Shown here: one piece after another, positions 44,400 to 55,172 of the stretch
Position numbering within the stretch: position 1 is the first letter of the stretch
How the letters are laid out: the number at the start of each line of letters is the position of its first letter
Origin: Breviolum minutum Mf 1.05b.01
Lineage: Eukaryota > Sar > Dinophyceae > Suessiales > Symbiodiniaceae
Reading direction: 5' to 3'
DNA length: 64,000 bases
Assembly: GCA_000507305.1 (NCBI GenBank)
Contig: DF239652.1
Location: 111,440 to 175,439 of the forward strand
Notes under the pieces: generated by a model
Seen by the model: only the letters and a program-made list of their open reading frames with translations
Database searches by the model: none
What the model was told of the DNA's origin: nothing
Translations under genes and position numbers: made by a program

Positions 44400-45370
44400 A
44401 TGCTAGTTTCGATTTATTTGAATTGATGTTCCATGTATTCTTGACAGATTTCCCTGTAAATGTATCTCATCTTTTCATATCAGTCTGTTTCATTCATCCC
44501 ACCTTTCACCTGAAAGCAGTGCCAGCCAAGGGTGAATGGTGAATGGAAGCCCTGCCGGCTTGCAGATGTAGATGTAGGCGAAAGAATCGAGGCAAAGAGA
44601 ATATAATATATATATATATATAAACATCAAAAATTGGAAACCAATCAACAATGGAACGATGATAAACTTCGATCTCAACCATCAGTACAGTACCATCTTT
44701 GGCTGTGAACGTGTCCGCATTAATGGTTTTTCGAGGGCAAGACAGATCTGCAGCCCAGCTTTTTAATGCTTGGAATATGATCCTGATCTTTTGGGGCTCG
44801 GCCTCTTTTCAGGTGCAAACTTGCTATTAGTTTTGGGGAGGGTCATTTTTCCCAGGGTGCCACGTTTGGAAAGAATAGAGCCTTCGTTTGGATGGGAAGA
44901 TCAAAATGAAGATGTTGGGATGATCTCGATGATCTCCATTTATTTTAGGATACCACTTGTAGATCAGGGGTTATGATGAATTACCATGAATTGCCTACCT
45001 AAAACAAGGCACGGAATCATCGGGAAATCAACCTTGCCATTGCCATGACCATAGATTTGAGCAGTCGTTGCTCCTCCCAAAAATGAAGATGGTCACGTTT
45101 TTGTTTCTCGGATGATTTCACCCACCCGGCGATGCGGACCGAGGAGTCACCGACTCATGGAGTTGCCAGAACCAACCCATCCCAATTCATCGAAAAACAA
45201 ACAGATAGCGTGTGCATTGGAATATACTGCATATATACCCTTCCAAGGTTGCCAACCGTCCACGGGGATGGATAGACTCTTTGGACGGATTTAGGATCCG
45301 ATCTTGGACCTTCACTTTCCATGTAAACATCTTGGGAGAAAAAAAACATATCCCGAAGGAAGGGCCATCC
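44400..45370. other. No supported gene
   Basis: Contains a TA-dinucleotide tract at about 44600-44625 and the right half of an F1-like element (GCAAACTTGCTATTAGTTTT at 44815). Nothing else convincing. Confidence 0.4.
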
Positions 45371-45379
45371 AAATTGCAG

Positions 45380-45787
45380 AAACGGTGCGACCATGTGAAA
45401 CGACATTCGTTCATTTCCCAAAAAAGTGCCACCGAGAACAAGTCCGTACACAACACAGTCAAAGTTCAAAGGAAGGAATAACACAAGACTGGGGGGACGA
45501 TCACAAACGAGTTCCAGAGATTGCGAATGGCCTACGAGACTCTGTCCGACGTCAACAAAAGAAGAACATATGATAGGACCACGGCCAAGACCTTGAGAAC
45601 GACAATAGGTTATGACTCAGGTTCCGATTTCGAGGCCGGCACCTCGTTTATGGCCACGTTTGAGCCGCAAAGTTCAAAAAGAAGAGGATGGGAAAACGGC
45701 AAAAACAAGGGAAAAGAAAGAAGGAAAAGGAAAAGAATCAGAAGGAGAACAAAGAAACCAAACAAAAGCGACTATCAAATCACCTAA
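45380..45787 (+). pseudogene. J-domain (DnaJ-like) relic
   Basis: From 45482 the frame reads HKTGGTITNEFQRLRMAYE then TLSDVNKRRTYDRTTAK, a good match to the end of helix II, the loop and helix III of a J domain (HPDKTGG...F..L..AYE.LSD...R..YD). The diagnostic HPD is not intact: CAC is followed directly by AAG, with a TAA codon just before it. Upstream, a different frame gives VPPRTSPY and SKFKGR, which resemble the region before HPD. So the domain looks eroded by small deletions and a stop. Downstream the frame becomes K/R-rich and ends at 45787; two other K/R-rich frames overlap it. An undetected intron is a less likely alternative. Confidence 0.55.
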
Positions 45788-45789
45788 AG

Positions 45790-46240
45790 CGAAAGCGACA
45801 GTTGGAAGGCAAAAGCAGCGGAAAAAGGCGAAGGCAGCACCAAAAAGAAGTCGATGGCAAAGAATCGAAGGATGCGGAGGAGAATGCACAACTACGCCTA
45901 CCAATCACACTACCAGTGGCTCCAAGGACAGCAAAAAGAACCGATGTTTGTAAAACAACTAAACCGGCTAGAGACCGGCCGATCCAGGTCATGTAGGGGT
46001 CCCAGAATCTTACTTATCCCAAGTTGTTGACCCCATATGACCCCATCGCATTTCCATGCCAATTTCATAGTTCTTCTTTATTTCATCCCAGTAACATGGT
46101 CTATAGAGTTCTCAACGAAACGACCTATTTTGTTTCTCAACACTTCAACACTATTGGTGGTGCGTTCAACCCATGCACTTGTTGTACAAGCTGCTTGATT
46201 TAGCCACATGGTTCGAGTCACGCCTCACAAAATTTGCGAC
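45790..46240. other. A/G-rich tail and spacer
   Basis: Purine-rich sequence to about 45960 gives lysine-rich frames in all three readings. No further exon recognised before the duplicated block at 46245. Confidence 0.4.
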
Positions 46241-46409
46241 TATTCAGGGTCTTCTAGGAATTCATCATTCTGGGGAATTCAAGAAATATCAAGCCTTTCT
46301 TGTTTGGCAGTCCGAACAAATCAAGCTCCAGGCACATTTCTCGTTGGAACCACCTCCCTCAAATGTCAAGCCTGTTGTGCGTTGCCCAGGTCTGCCCAAA
46401 TCAGAATTC

Positions 46410-46472
46410 TCACTTGCTTGGGTCCGTGCGGACAAAGAAGACCTCTTTGTCCACACGGACCCAAGCAAGTGA
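46410..46472. repeat. 63-bp palindrome (unit 1), one mismatch
   Basis: Arms of 29 nt starting TCACTTGCTTGGGTCCGTGC and separated by AGACC. The right arm differs from perfect complementarity only at 46453 (A instead of G). The unit 2 copy at 50420-50482 is perfect. Confidence 0.95.
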
Positions 46473-47323
46473 AGGATGGACCTATCCTCGTGGGCATCGT
46501 GGGATGAGACGGGTTGAGGGGATTGATCTGGTTGGGGGTACACTTTTGGAAGATGGAGAACTTTACTGGTTTCGCTTGGTTGGGAGGCGCGGGTTGTGGA
46601 AGGATCTATTTTGGGGAGGCAATATTAGATCAAGTCGGATAGGAAACAGCTTTAAGAGGAATCATTGAGCAAGGAAAATCATCAACAACAAGTAGCTTTC
46701 ATAAATCGGAAGATGAATAACAATTCCAAGAATGTTTGATGAGGAACCTAAAGGAATGTTTAAAAAACTGAACTGCATTCTCTCCGTCTCTCCGCTAGCT
46801 AGTTGCAAAATATACGACTTACCCTCCGAGGCATTGGCTCTTGCAAATGTGCCGCTGGTTTCACTCAGTCCCGGCGGGCGAAGGGCGAAACACTCTCATC
46901 TTCTAAGCCTCGCATATGGAACGGCATGGGTCTGAGGTAGGTAGGAAAAATAAATACAATCGAGGCAGCTGGCAATCCAATAGGTTTTCTTGCTCAATTC
47001 AACCTCTCCAAAGTTGTTAAATTTTGAGTACGTTTATATTGCAAAAATCCAAACGGTGCCACATTTGACTTTGAAATGAATCGAAAACTGAGACAAGTAA
47101 TTGCATGTGAGACGGCTTCCATCTTTTTTGTTCACCCCGGACAAGCGATTTGGACAATCCCCCATGAGCCCATGCAACCCCAGCATCCATCAAGCATTGC
47201 ATTAGTCCCATTTTTGGAGTTACAGGCGATCCAGATTGGGAGTTACAAGCGACCTAACTTTGGAGGTACAAGCGACCCCTCGCCCGTCCATGCATCCCTT
47301 TAAATCCGCAAATCACCGTCACT

Positions 47324-47324
47324 N
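47324..47324. other. Ambiguous base (N) marking a probable assembly gap
   Basis: Lies where unit 1 has about 370 bp including the CAT microsatellite. The flanks match unit 1 on both sides. Confidence 0.95.
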
Positions 47325-48706
47325 CTTTCCCTTGAATCCTGGTGGGTTCATAGGGATCCTTGTCATAGTTTATTGCAATCCCCACATAACTGGGTAGTAT
47401 TTCCCCAATTTATACAATAAACAACCAGAGTTTTTTCATTGCTCACTTGAAGATACGAAGATTTTAATCTACCCTCATTCGTGAAACCGGTTTCACCCCC
47501 CTGCTTCAGCCCCTGTGCCATGACAATGTTTTGTGCAAAATCCTACAACATCACCCCTTGTTTACCTCATTTTGTGCGTAGTAGTTCGGGTTGCTTTGAA
47601 ATTATGGGTCAAAAAACACATAGTGGTTTCACTACTGTTCATGCTCAGAACCCCCCCCTAACATCTGTGTCTAAAAACACAGATTTTTCTCACCAACCAA
47701 GTTCTTGAGAGTTTGCGAGACGCAAACTAGCAATTCAAAAGAGTTGCCTTTTCCATTGTTGGTCATATTTTGGGCCCGGCCCAAACACTGCAGCAGTGGA
47801 TAATGAAGGTTCATGAAGGTCTCGTAGTTTTAGTGATGATCATCTTGGGTTTAGGATTGCCCCTATGAAAAAAATTAAACTTCGGTGAAAAACCCGTTTC
47901 AAAGGTTCAGTCTTGAGATACACCTGGAGCTCCTATAGCTGCTATGGTGAAAATTGATGCACCATCTTTCCAGATGAAGCTCTTCGTCCCGAGATGGTCA
48001 AATCCTTGTTGGTATCCCCGGCCTGAAGGTTTAGTTCGGGGGCCCTTCATAAAAATGAACAGATTATTTTTTCACTGGCATCGTGGGTGGGGCATACCCC
48101 CTCTCGGTATATACAATTCCCCCAAATACCCAAGCCCATCATTTGGATACTTTGGGCCCTAAAGTAGTCATGACCTCTTTTAAGACAGAACCTATTTAAA
48201 ACAAACATATTATAAGGACCAAACGACCCGTTCAACAAAAAAAAACTTCAGATTTCCAAACAACCACCTACCTGGAATGTATAAAACCCTTGTAAATAAT
48301 GGGATAAACTACCGTTCCCTCAACTGGTTTGTTTGAAATCGCCCGGATTTCTGAAGTTTCTCCATTTTCAACTTGTTTTTAAATCCTCACCTCTTGAAGC
48401 TCCTCCTCCATGGGTGCCTATCACCGGATCACCGGAATTTGTAAGCACCCACCAAGGAAATCTTCAACACTACCAAGGGGCACCCCCCAACCAAAAATTC
48501 ATGGGTTTTCAAAAGAAAGAAAAGGGATGTTCCTTTCAAATCGGCTAAATTTGATGCTTTTGAATTTGAGAGGTTTATTCGATTGAAAGGAGTGGGTTGG
48601 AACTGTGTCTACCTTCAACTCATGTCTGCTCAATGGTAAATATGAAGCTACCAATCGACTTGAGATTGTCAAAGATGTACACCCGAAATGTGTAACACCA
48701 TCTACC

Positions 48707-48802
48707 CTCCAGGGAACTAGCATATCCTACCTTGGTAAAAGGAAAATCATCTTCAAAAGTACCTTTGGGAAAAGGATATGTTAGTTCCCAGGAGGGCAAC
48801 CA
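48707..48802. repeat. F1-related TIR element (unit 2)
   Basis: ACCCTCCAGGGAACTAGCAT and ATGTTAGTTCCCAGGAGGG. Counterpart of 38207-38302; here the right terminus keeps the family-typical GTTAGTT. Confidence 0.8.
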
Positions 48803-49112
48803 ACTGACGGCATCCACTAGAATTCTGCTGCAAAAATTCCATCTTGAACTGTCACCAGGTTTGGTCGGGTTCAAAAAAGCAGCCGATTTTGAGAATTCAG
48901 TTGGCTCCAATGGTTTGTTCCCAAAGTTTTCGAAAAAAAAAAAAACTGAAAAATCTGAGGAGTTTGCTCAAGAAGTTCTGTTCCAATCCACAAATGCTTG
49001 GAACTCCCTGTTGTGTAAGAAACAAAACCATCCAGCGACTGCAGGGGCGTCAAGCTACAAGTTACGGACTAAATCCACCAAAAGCATTGTAAAAGAAGTG
49101 AAAGAATGATCC

Positions 49113-49216
49113 TGTTGATGGTTCAGAAATGCGGCGATCACCAGTTGAGGTTGGTAGTTTATCCCATTATTTCTCGATAAAATCCCAGGTGGTTGTTTGG
49201 TATTTCTTCCATCAAC
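49113..49216. repeat. F7 TIR element (unit 2)
   Basis: GTTGATGGTTCAGAAATGCG to TTTCTTCCATCAAC. Counterpart of 38615-38722. Confidence 0.75.
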
Positions 49217-49933
49217 GGTCTCATTATTGAAAGCAAATGGAATTGGGAAACCACAAATGATCTGATTTTTATCTGAAACAAAATTTGGATTTCAAGGTTT
49301 AAGGGTGTTCCATGTACCAGGTCATTGTAGAATACTAGAGGATTGTACCACAACAACATACTTGCCATTTCAAAGTATGTTTTTTTTTCGCTCCCCGTAG
49401 ATATTGAAGAAAGGTCTTCACTGCGAAAAGGATTTCCCAAGAGAGATCTGAGTGATCATCCAGTTCTTGCTATTCATTCTGAAGGAGCATGGCTAATGGC
49501 TATGGTTCCATAAAAGAATTCAGGTTTCGCTTCAATGATAGACACTAGAGCTGAAACATATTCAAACGCTTCTGGAAAGGGCGAAGAAGTTTTTGTATCT
49601 CTCAAACAAACGTCAACAAAAAGCTACCGGAGTTCCAAAACAACCATGAAAGTTTTATGTGTGCTCGAAATGACATGACTCATGGCAGCATGGATGAAAT
49701 GGATGGTGTTCACAAAGCAAGCTCGGATTCCACGTCATCCGCGGATCCCACCTGGATGGGGACCCCAAAAACCACCGCGGCCGGGCCCCCGATTTTTCAA
49801 CAATTTCAACAGCTACACGGCAGCGATGCAAAGAAAGGTTCGCCACGTGATTTTGCAGGTTCGATCTCTTTGTCTGCAACTGAAATTTCACCAAAAAAAA
49901 TCAACAAAAAAAGACAGTGGACAGAACAGTTGT

Positions 49934-50050
49934 CTAGTTGGTGGTTTCAACCCATTTGGAAAAATATTCTCGTCAAATTGAATCATTTCCCCAGGAATCG
50001 GGATGAAAATAAAACATAATAAAAAATAATTGAAACCACTCACCACCTTG
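49934..50050. mobile_element. F2 TIR element with 9-bp target-site duplication (unit 2)
   Basis: CTAGTTGGTGGTTTCAACCC to CACCACCTTG, flanked by AACAGTTGT at 49925-49933 and 50051-50059. Counterpart of 39440-39542. Confidence 0.85.
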
Positions 50051-50419
50051 AACAGTTGTCGTCTTTTCTCGGCATCCGCCTTTTTTCATTTCTCAGCTGT
50101 TGAGGTTTTTGTCTCACAAAGTGTTGTAAGTTCAATCCCCTGGTCGATGAGATTTTGTCTCAAATCTGTGTTTCCCCAATTTGTTCTTCTCCTGTTGGTT
50201 GGTTGTGGTTTTCACCATGCTGGTAGGAATTTCGTCATTCTGGGGTCTTCTAAAAATTTTCGTTCTGAGGAATTCAAGAAATATCACGAAACCTTTCCAT
50301 TTGTGACCCTTTCTGTTTGGCAGTCCGAACAAATCAAGCTCCAGGCACATTTCTCGTTGGAACCACCTCCCCAAATGTCAAGCCTGTTGTGCAGACAAGG
50401 TCTGCCCAAATCAGACTTC

Positions 50420-50482
50420 TCACTTGCTTGGGTCCGTGCGGACAAAGAAGACCTCTTTGTCCGCACGGACCCAAGCAAGTGA
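50420..50482. repeat. 63-bp perfect palindrome (unit 2)
   Basis: Two exactly complementary 29-nt arms (left from TCACTTGCTTGGGTCCGTGC, right ending CACGGACCCAAGCAAGTGA) with the 5-nt loop AGACC. Confidence 0.97.
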
Positions 50483-51619
50483 AGGATGGACCTATCCTCG
50501 TGGCATCGTGGGATGAGACGGGTTGATGGGATTGATCTGGTTGGGGTACACTTTTGGAAGATGGAGAACTTTACTGGTTTCGCTTGGTTGCGGGTTGTGG
50601 AAGGATCTATTTTGGGGAGGCAATATTAGATCAATTCGGATAGGAAACAGCTTTAAGATGGAACATTGAGCAAGGAAAATCATCAACAACAAGTAGCTTT
50701 CACAAATCAGAAGATGAATAACTATTCCAAGAATGTTTGATGAGGAACCTAAAAGAATGTTTAAAAAACTGAACTGCATTCTCTCCGTCTCTCCGCTAGC
50801 TAGTTGCAAAATATACTACTTACCCTTTGAGGCATCGGCTCTTGCAAATGTGCCGCTGGTTTCACGGCCCGGTGGGCGAACGGCGAAACACTCTCATCTT
50901 CTAAGCCTCGCATATGGAATAGCATGGGTCTGAGGTAGGTAAGAAAATCAATACAATCGAGGCAACTGGCAATTCAAGAAGTTCTTTTGCTCAATTCAAC
51001 CTCTCCAAAGTCGTCAAATTTTGAGTACGTTTATATTTCAAAAATCCAAACGGTGCCACATGTGACTTTGAGATCAATCGAAAACTGAGACAAGTATTTG
51101 CATGTGAGACGGCTTCCATCTTTTTTTCACCCCGGACAAGCGATTTGGACAATCCCCATGAGCCCATGCAACCCCAGCATGGTCTTTGATTTCATTGGGT
51201 GTACTTTGAAGGGTAACAACAGGTCATATAATCAAATTGCTCATCTATGCTCCACCAGCAGCGGCGGTTACATCATCGGAAGGTGTCGCACGATGTAGCC
51301 TGGGGTTTGTGGCCAGGCTGAAATTGCAAATGATGACAGCATGACGACAAGTAATGAACATCGCATGCCTTTGTGGTTGAACTCATGTGCCACTGCCACT
51401 CATTAAAAATGTGCGGGGAAAAACACCTTCTTGACTTCCAACTGTAGCGGTCGCAAAGTCAGATCTTCCATGGGTACACATGACACTAAACCCGTTGAAA
51501 AATTATGGGTTGTTTATTGTTAACCCTCAAAATACGGTGGCTACATGTATACTAGGTATAAACGCCTCAAAACATGGAAGGTTTTGTGTGCCCATGGTTT
51601 TTCCAGGTCTTCCACTGAG

Positions 51620-51850
51620 TCACTTGTGCATATACTCTTCCACCGTGTCTTTCGCGATGAAGCGCCATACATGTACCTCGCTGCGTTCTTGGCCCACGCG
51701 GCGGACCCGAGCCAAGGCTTGTCGTTCGTATGCCACAGCCGTGCTCAACGTCTCTGCATTCATCGGATGGACGAAGATCACATGGTTGGCGGCAGTGAGA
51801 TTTGTCCCGGAAGCCGCGTGCTCCAAAGACAAAAGCAAGACAAAGGACTC
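51620..51850 (-). CDS. SNF2-RING ATPase, exon with helicase motifs V-VI (3' exon)
   Basis: C-terminal helicase lobe. The frame reads FVLLLSLEHAASGTNL, TAANHVIFVHPMNAET, AVAYERQALARVRRVGQ, RSEVHVWRFI and AKDTVEEYMHK. SGTNLTAANHVIF is motif V and QALARVRRVGQ is motif VI (the arginine finger region, usually QAIGRVHRIGQ). TGA follows at 51620; alternatively GTGACT is a donor and the gene continues. The acceptor is GGGCAAG, and the frame entering is phase 0. The exon upstream (52542) ends in phase 2 if its GTGAGT is used, so the intron between them has no clean GT-AG solution; both borders carry AAG. Confidence 0.85.
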   Translation of the reverse strand, partial: ESFVLLLSLEHAASGTNLTAANHVIFVHPMNAETLSTAVAYERQALARVRRVGQERSEVHVWRFIAKDTVEEYMHK

Positions 51851-52541
51851 CTTGCCCAAACAAAAACCAGGTCAGGGCCATTCCACGCACAAAACTCCAT
51901 TTTGAAGCAGGTATATAGTGTGTGCGTGTCTGTATATGTACAAGTCCCAGATTTTTTTTGCGTGCTCAACATCTCTATTTTTTCCATCTAATGGTGATCA
52001 ATGCTTTTGGAGAAGTAGAAATGTGACGCTTCCAAAGTGCTCATGATCACCGCGACCACCACAACCCCACATTTCACCACGGGAGACCCTGCGGATGGGA
52101 AAACCCTCCAAGCAGTCGATAGGAAAGGTTTAGCGAGCATCCCCACCAAAAAAATGTGATCATCCTGGTGGTGACTGTTCAGGGGACGAGGTAAATGTGA
52201 AGATAGAAAAGAGAACCACTAAGAAAAGTTGCCACCTAGCCCCCGCGTAGGTTCCACTGTCCTCAAAAGAGATAAATCATTTTGAAATAGTTACAAGCTG
52301 GGGGCCGGATGAGAAAAAAACCCTCCCCAAAAAACTAGGTGGTGGTTGAAGCTGAACCTCTAATAGGAGATCTTCCCGAGACAGAATAAGAATCCCTTCA
52401 ACCACCACATATAATATATAACTAGCAAGAAGAATATCATTCAGTGAAAGACTCTTCATTCAGTGATTCAATCACTACTCTAAATTAGTATTCTATTACT
52501 TCATCCAGCAATTTATGGGGAATATTCTATCTGGTACTCAC

Positions 52542-52672
52542 TTTTCCAGCTTCAGGTAGGACTCCTGGGAGGCGCAAAAATCCTTCATCACCTTCGTCAT
52601 CTGGCGACCAGATTGAGCTCCACGCGGGATCTGCCAAGCAGCAAGACCATGGGAGGTCAAGGCCGCTGCCAC
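52542..52672 (-). CDS. SNF2-RING ATPase, exon with C-lobe R-x-x-x-F region
   Basis: Acceptor TTTCATCAG. The frame reads AAALTSHGLAAWQIPRG, AQSGRQMTKVMKDFCA and SQESYLKLEK. This corresponds to the SNF2 C-lobe segment between motifs IV and V (usually L-x-G-x(4)-R-x(5)-F). Entry is phase 0, in agreement with the phase-0 exit of exon 53253. The donor is GTGAGT if conventional. The upstream intron holds an F1 element (52862-52978). Confidence 0.8.
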
Positions 52673-52861
52673 CTGATGAAAGGCACATTTCGTCCACCGA
52701 CCTCCAAACTTTCACCATCAAATGGATGGATTTTTGACGCCAAAATGGACACTCAAAAAAAATGTATAGGAAACAAAATTCGAGTGCTGGATTTTTAGGG
52801 AACAAATTAAATCCTGAATGGTGAATCCTCTCTCAACCCACGCGAATTTCAATCTCATCAT

Positions 52862-52978
52862 ACACCCCTGAAAAGTAACAGGCTGGAACCTGAAGTCATG
52901 ATGGTTTCCAAACAAGAATCTCTCCTCTTCCAAGGGGGCCCCCATTTTCAGGTACAAAATCTTGATTTTTGGGAGTGG
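52862..52978. repeat. F1 element inside an SNF2-RING intron
   Basis: ACACCCCTGAAAAGTAACAG at the left, AATCTTGATTTTTGGGAGTG at the right (diverged). Located in the 580-bp intron between the exons at 53253 and 52542. Confidence 0.6.
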
Positions 52979-53252
52979 AAATGTCATCCTTGCTCTGGAC
53001 GGTGCATCGGATACAAAGGGGCAGCGCACTTAACCACCCTGGTGACCCTGGGTTTACCTCCACCAAACCTACCCAGAAAACGGTAGGACCCTGCGGACCC
53101 TAAACCATTTGACGATCAAAACAGTTGGAAAAGATTAGCATACCAAAAATTCTTGCGAGCTCAAACTCCGAAATTTTCCACGTTTTTCCAAAACCACTTC
53201 TCTCCCCACTTTCGCTCCAACTTTCCATAACAAACCCCCAACTTGGGGTGAC

Positions 53253-53457
53253 CTTGTGTTCCAACTCATACCATTGGACGAAGACGATGGCTTTGGCTTT
53301 CGGATCCTCTTGTCGGATCTTCTGCAACCGTTGGGCCACCCTCAGCAACTTGCTCCCATGCTGGCGCAGCTCGGGGGAAAGCTCCTCCGCCGCTGCGGCT
53401 CCTGTGGCTTCGGTCGCAACGGAAGTGAAGCTGTTTGTTGGGATAGCATTCATGGGA
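53253..53457 (-). CDS. SNF2-RING ATPase, exon with helicase motif IV
   Basis: Contains SVATEATGAAAAEELSP then ELRQHGSKLLRVAQRLQ, KIRQEDPKAKAIVFVQW and YELEHK. KAIVFVQW is motif IV of the C-lobe (usually K-x-I-V-F-S-Q-W/F). The acceptor AG is provided by the end of an F3 element (TATACCAG). Entry phase 2, exit phase 0 at GTCACC. Confidence 0.85.
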
Positions 53458-53521
53458 CTGGTATATTTAGATACCTACATTTACCATACAAATCAACCCA
53501 ATGTAAGGAAATATACCAGTC
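53456..53521. repeat. F3 hairpin element ending at an acceptor
   Basis: GACTGGTATATTTAG and its inverse AAATATACCAGTC enclose ACCTACATTTACC and its inverse. On the minus strand the terminal CCAG is the acceptor of exon 53253-53457. Confidence 0.75.
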
Positions 53522-53909
53522 AAATGGATGCAAAAAAGGCTGGTTTAGGAAAACTTACCCCTCCCTCCAACCAACAACTCGCACCTTTTCAAGTTGATGC
53601 TTGGAAGACTTGACTTTCTTTTTTCAAACGGCATCTTTGTGGGTGCCGTTCTTGGTTTCAGGGAAAGGTCGGCGCTTAAAATGCTCGACTAAACTCCGTT
53701 TAGGGTTCTGAGTTCCTGACAGACTTATTCCGATTCAAAACACATGTTTAGTTGGTTCATCATCGTCCCTTCAAAGGCTTGCCATGATTCATAACATACA
53801 ACTTGGGTGCTAACCATGATGGATGAAATCCTCCATACAAACTGTCGCAATGTCACTTGAGATCCTTCCGGTGTCAAATTCTAGTTAACGTATCCATCTA
53901 CTAGGCTTA

Positions 53910-54024
53910 GGATGTCCCAGGAAGTTCGTAAAAAGTTAGTAAATGGATTATAAGCCCAATATACCCCATTTATAAGTATGTGATAAGCCATTTACTGACC
54001 ATTTACCAACTTCCTGGGACATCC
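53910..54024. mobile_element. F4 TIR element in an SNF2-RING intron
   Basis: GGATGTCCCAGGAAGTTCGT at the left and ACTTCCTGGGACATCC at the right: 17 perfect terminal bases, then one mismatch, then a GTAAA match. Mirrored AAATGGATTATAAGCC / ATAAGCCATTT blocks lie inside. It begins 12 bp after the donor of exon 54037. Single copy in this window. Confidence 0.8.
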
Positions 54025-54036
54025 ATCTATCCGGAC

Positions 54037-54235
54037 TGATTGGAAGCCGCACCTGGTTCTGATTGCCCAGCTTCAAGCTCCAGCAAAACGGATGACACCC
54101 CGTTACTGCGTGCCGCAGCACGGCAGAGAGGACACTGAGAGCTGTTCTCCAGAATTGGCACCACACAGGCCCGATGGAAGACATGGGAACAGGGCAGCAT
54201 CACCAGCAAGGACAAGTCATTTGTAACATCCAAGC
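54037..54235 (-). CDS. SNF2-RING ATPase, exon with second half of the RING finger
   Basis: Reads LDVTNDLSLLVMLPCSHVF, HRACVVPILENSSQCPLC and RAAARSNGVSSVLLELE. With the preceding exon (CSIC) it completes a RING-H2 pattern: C-x2-C-x14-C-x-H-x2-H-x2-C-x10-C-x2-C. The RING would bind two zinc ions and recruit an E2 enzyme (family knowledge). Acceptor GTTTGAG; entry adds GC to a single T to rebuild the fourth-residue cysteine codon. The donor is GTCCGG (exit phase 2), which fits exon 53253; a GTGCGG donor slightly earlier would break phase. Confidence 0.85.
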
Positions 54236-54760
54236 CTCAAACACCAAACACTTTGATGGTCAAAACAAAAGGCAAAACTTCCAAACTTTCCGTGTTTTGG
54301 TCTCGACCAAAAACAACACCCCTTTTCTTGGGACAAGTTTCAACTTACAGGGTCTTCATCTCACCATTGGCCCCTTGAAACCATGAAAAATGAAGGTCCT
54401 GAGCCCTGAAAATCCGTCTTGTTATAACTTCTGATATCTTGTAAATTTATAACCTATAACTTATAACCCTTACAGATGGAGGGCCCGGGAGCCCATAAAA
54501 ATGTACAAATATGGTGGTGGTTGAACTGCCCGGTTGAAACATACAACAAACATGTGAATAAAACTACCACCTACTAGGCGATTCAATTCGCGACCCAAAA
54601 CAAAACACAGCGAAAATTACAGGCTACACTCAAACAAATCAACCACCCCCAAAAAAATACAAACACAAAACAAATAAAATAAACTCCCGAAGAAAAAAAC
54701 ATACCAAAAAATGCCATGCCATAACAAAAATTAAATAACTCTTCTTTGAGGTGAAGTGAC

Positions 54761-54872
54761 AAATGGAACATTGATGTTGCCTCCCCCGGATCTGTCCCAT
54801 GTAGAAGTCCAAACTGCGATGTGCCAAATCTAAGGCTTTAGCTAAGGTCTGAAACCCTGCCAGCATTGCACG
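54761..54872 (-). CDS. SNF2-RING ATPase, exon with start of the RING finger
   Basis: Acceptor CGCTGTGCAG (phase 0). Reads RAMLAGFQTLAKALDLA, HRSLDFYMGQIRGRQ and HQCSI, splitting the next cysteine codon at T|GTCACT (phase 1). CSIC is the first zinc ligand pair of the RING. The preceding helical stretch matches the linker usually found between the ATPase N-lobe and the RING in Rad5/SHPRH-type proteins (inference). Confidence 0.85.
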
Positions 54873-55172
54873 CTGCACAGCGGTGGAGCCCGGTACATTG
54901 TCACCACAACAAACCTCCCAAACAGGTTTGTAAGGTGGATAAAAAAGGATGTTCTTTTTCGGCATGACAGGTCACTGCAGTCTTTGTGCAAACAAATTCA
55001 TAATTTACATTTAAAAAAACTCATGTATTAGAACTATATATCGTATATATGACATGTATGCCTTCATTTGCACTGATTGCCTGGCACTTTTGATTCGAGT
55101 CATATGTCCTATAGTATTCCCTCTTTTTGCCCCTCTCTTTTGAACATCTTCAACAGGTATCCCGTGGCGCAC

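Larger units (their letters stand above)
47184..51180. repeat. Segmental duplication unit 2 (about 4.0 kb)
   Basis: Direct tandem repeat of unit 1 with the central 6.5 kb missing (junction near 50215-50260) and the (CAT)n region replaced by an N. It gains a block of about 115 bp at 47490-47610 not seen in unit 1. Ends at CCCCAGCAT (51180), the same string that ends unit 1. No exon was called inside this unit. Confidence 0.9.

Noticed and set aside
46173-46472. 99-codon frame through the palindrome in duplication unit 1, and its counterpart in unit 2
   Set aside because: The same stretch is open in several frames, is largely palindromic, and small indels break frame correspondence between the units; no splice borders.
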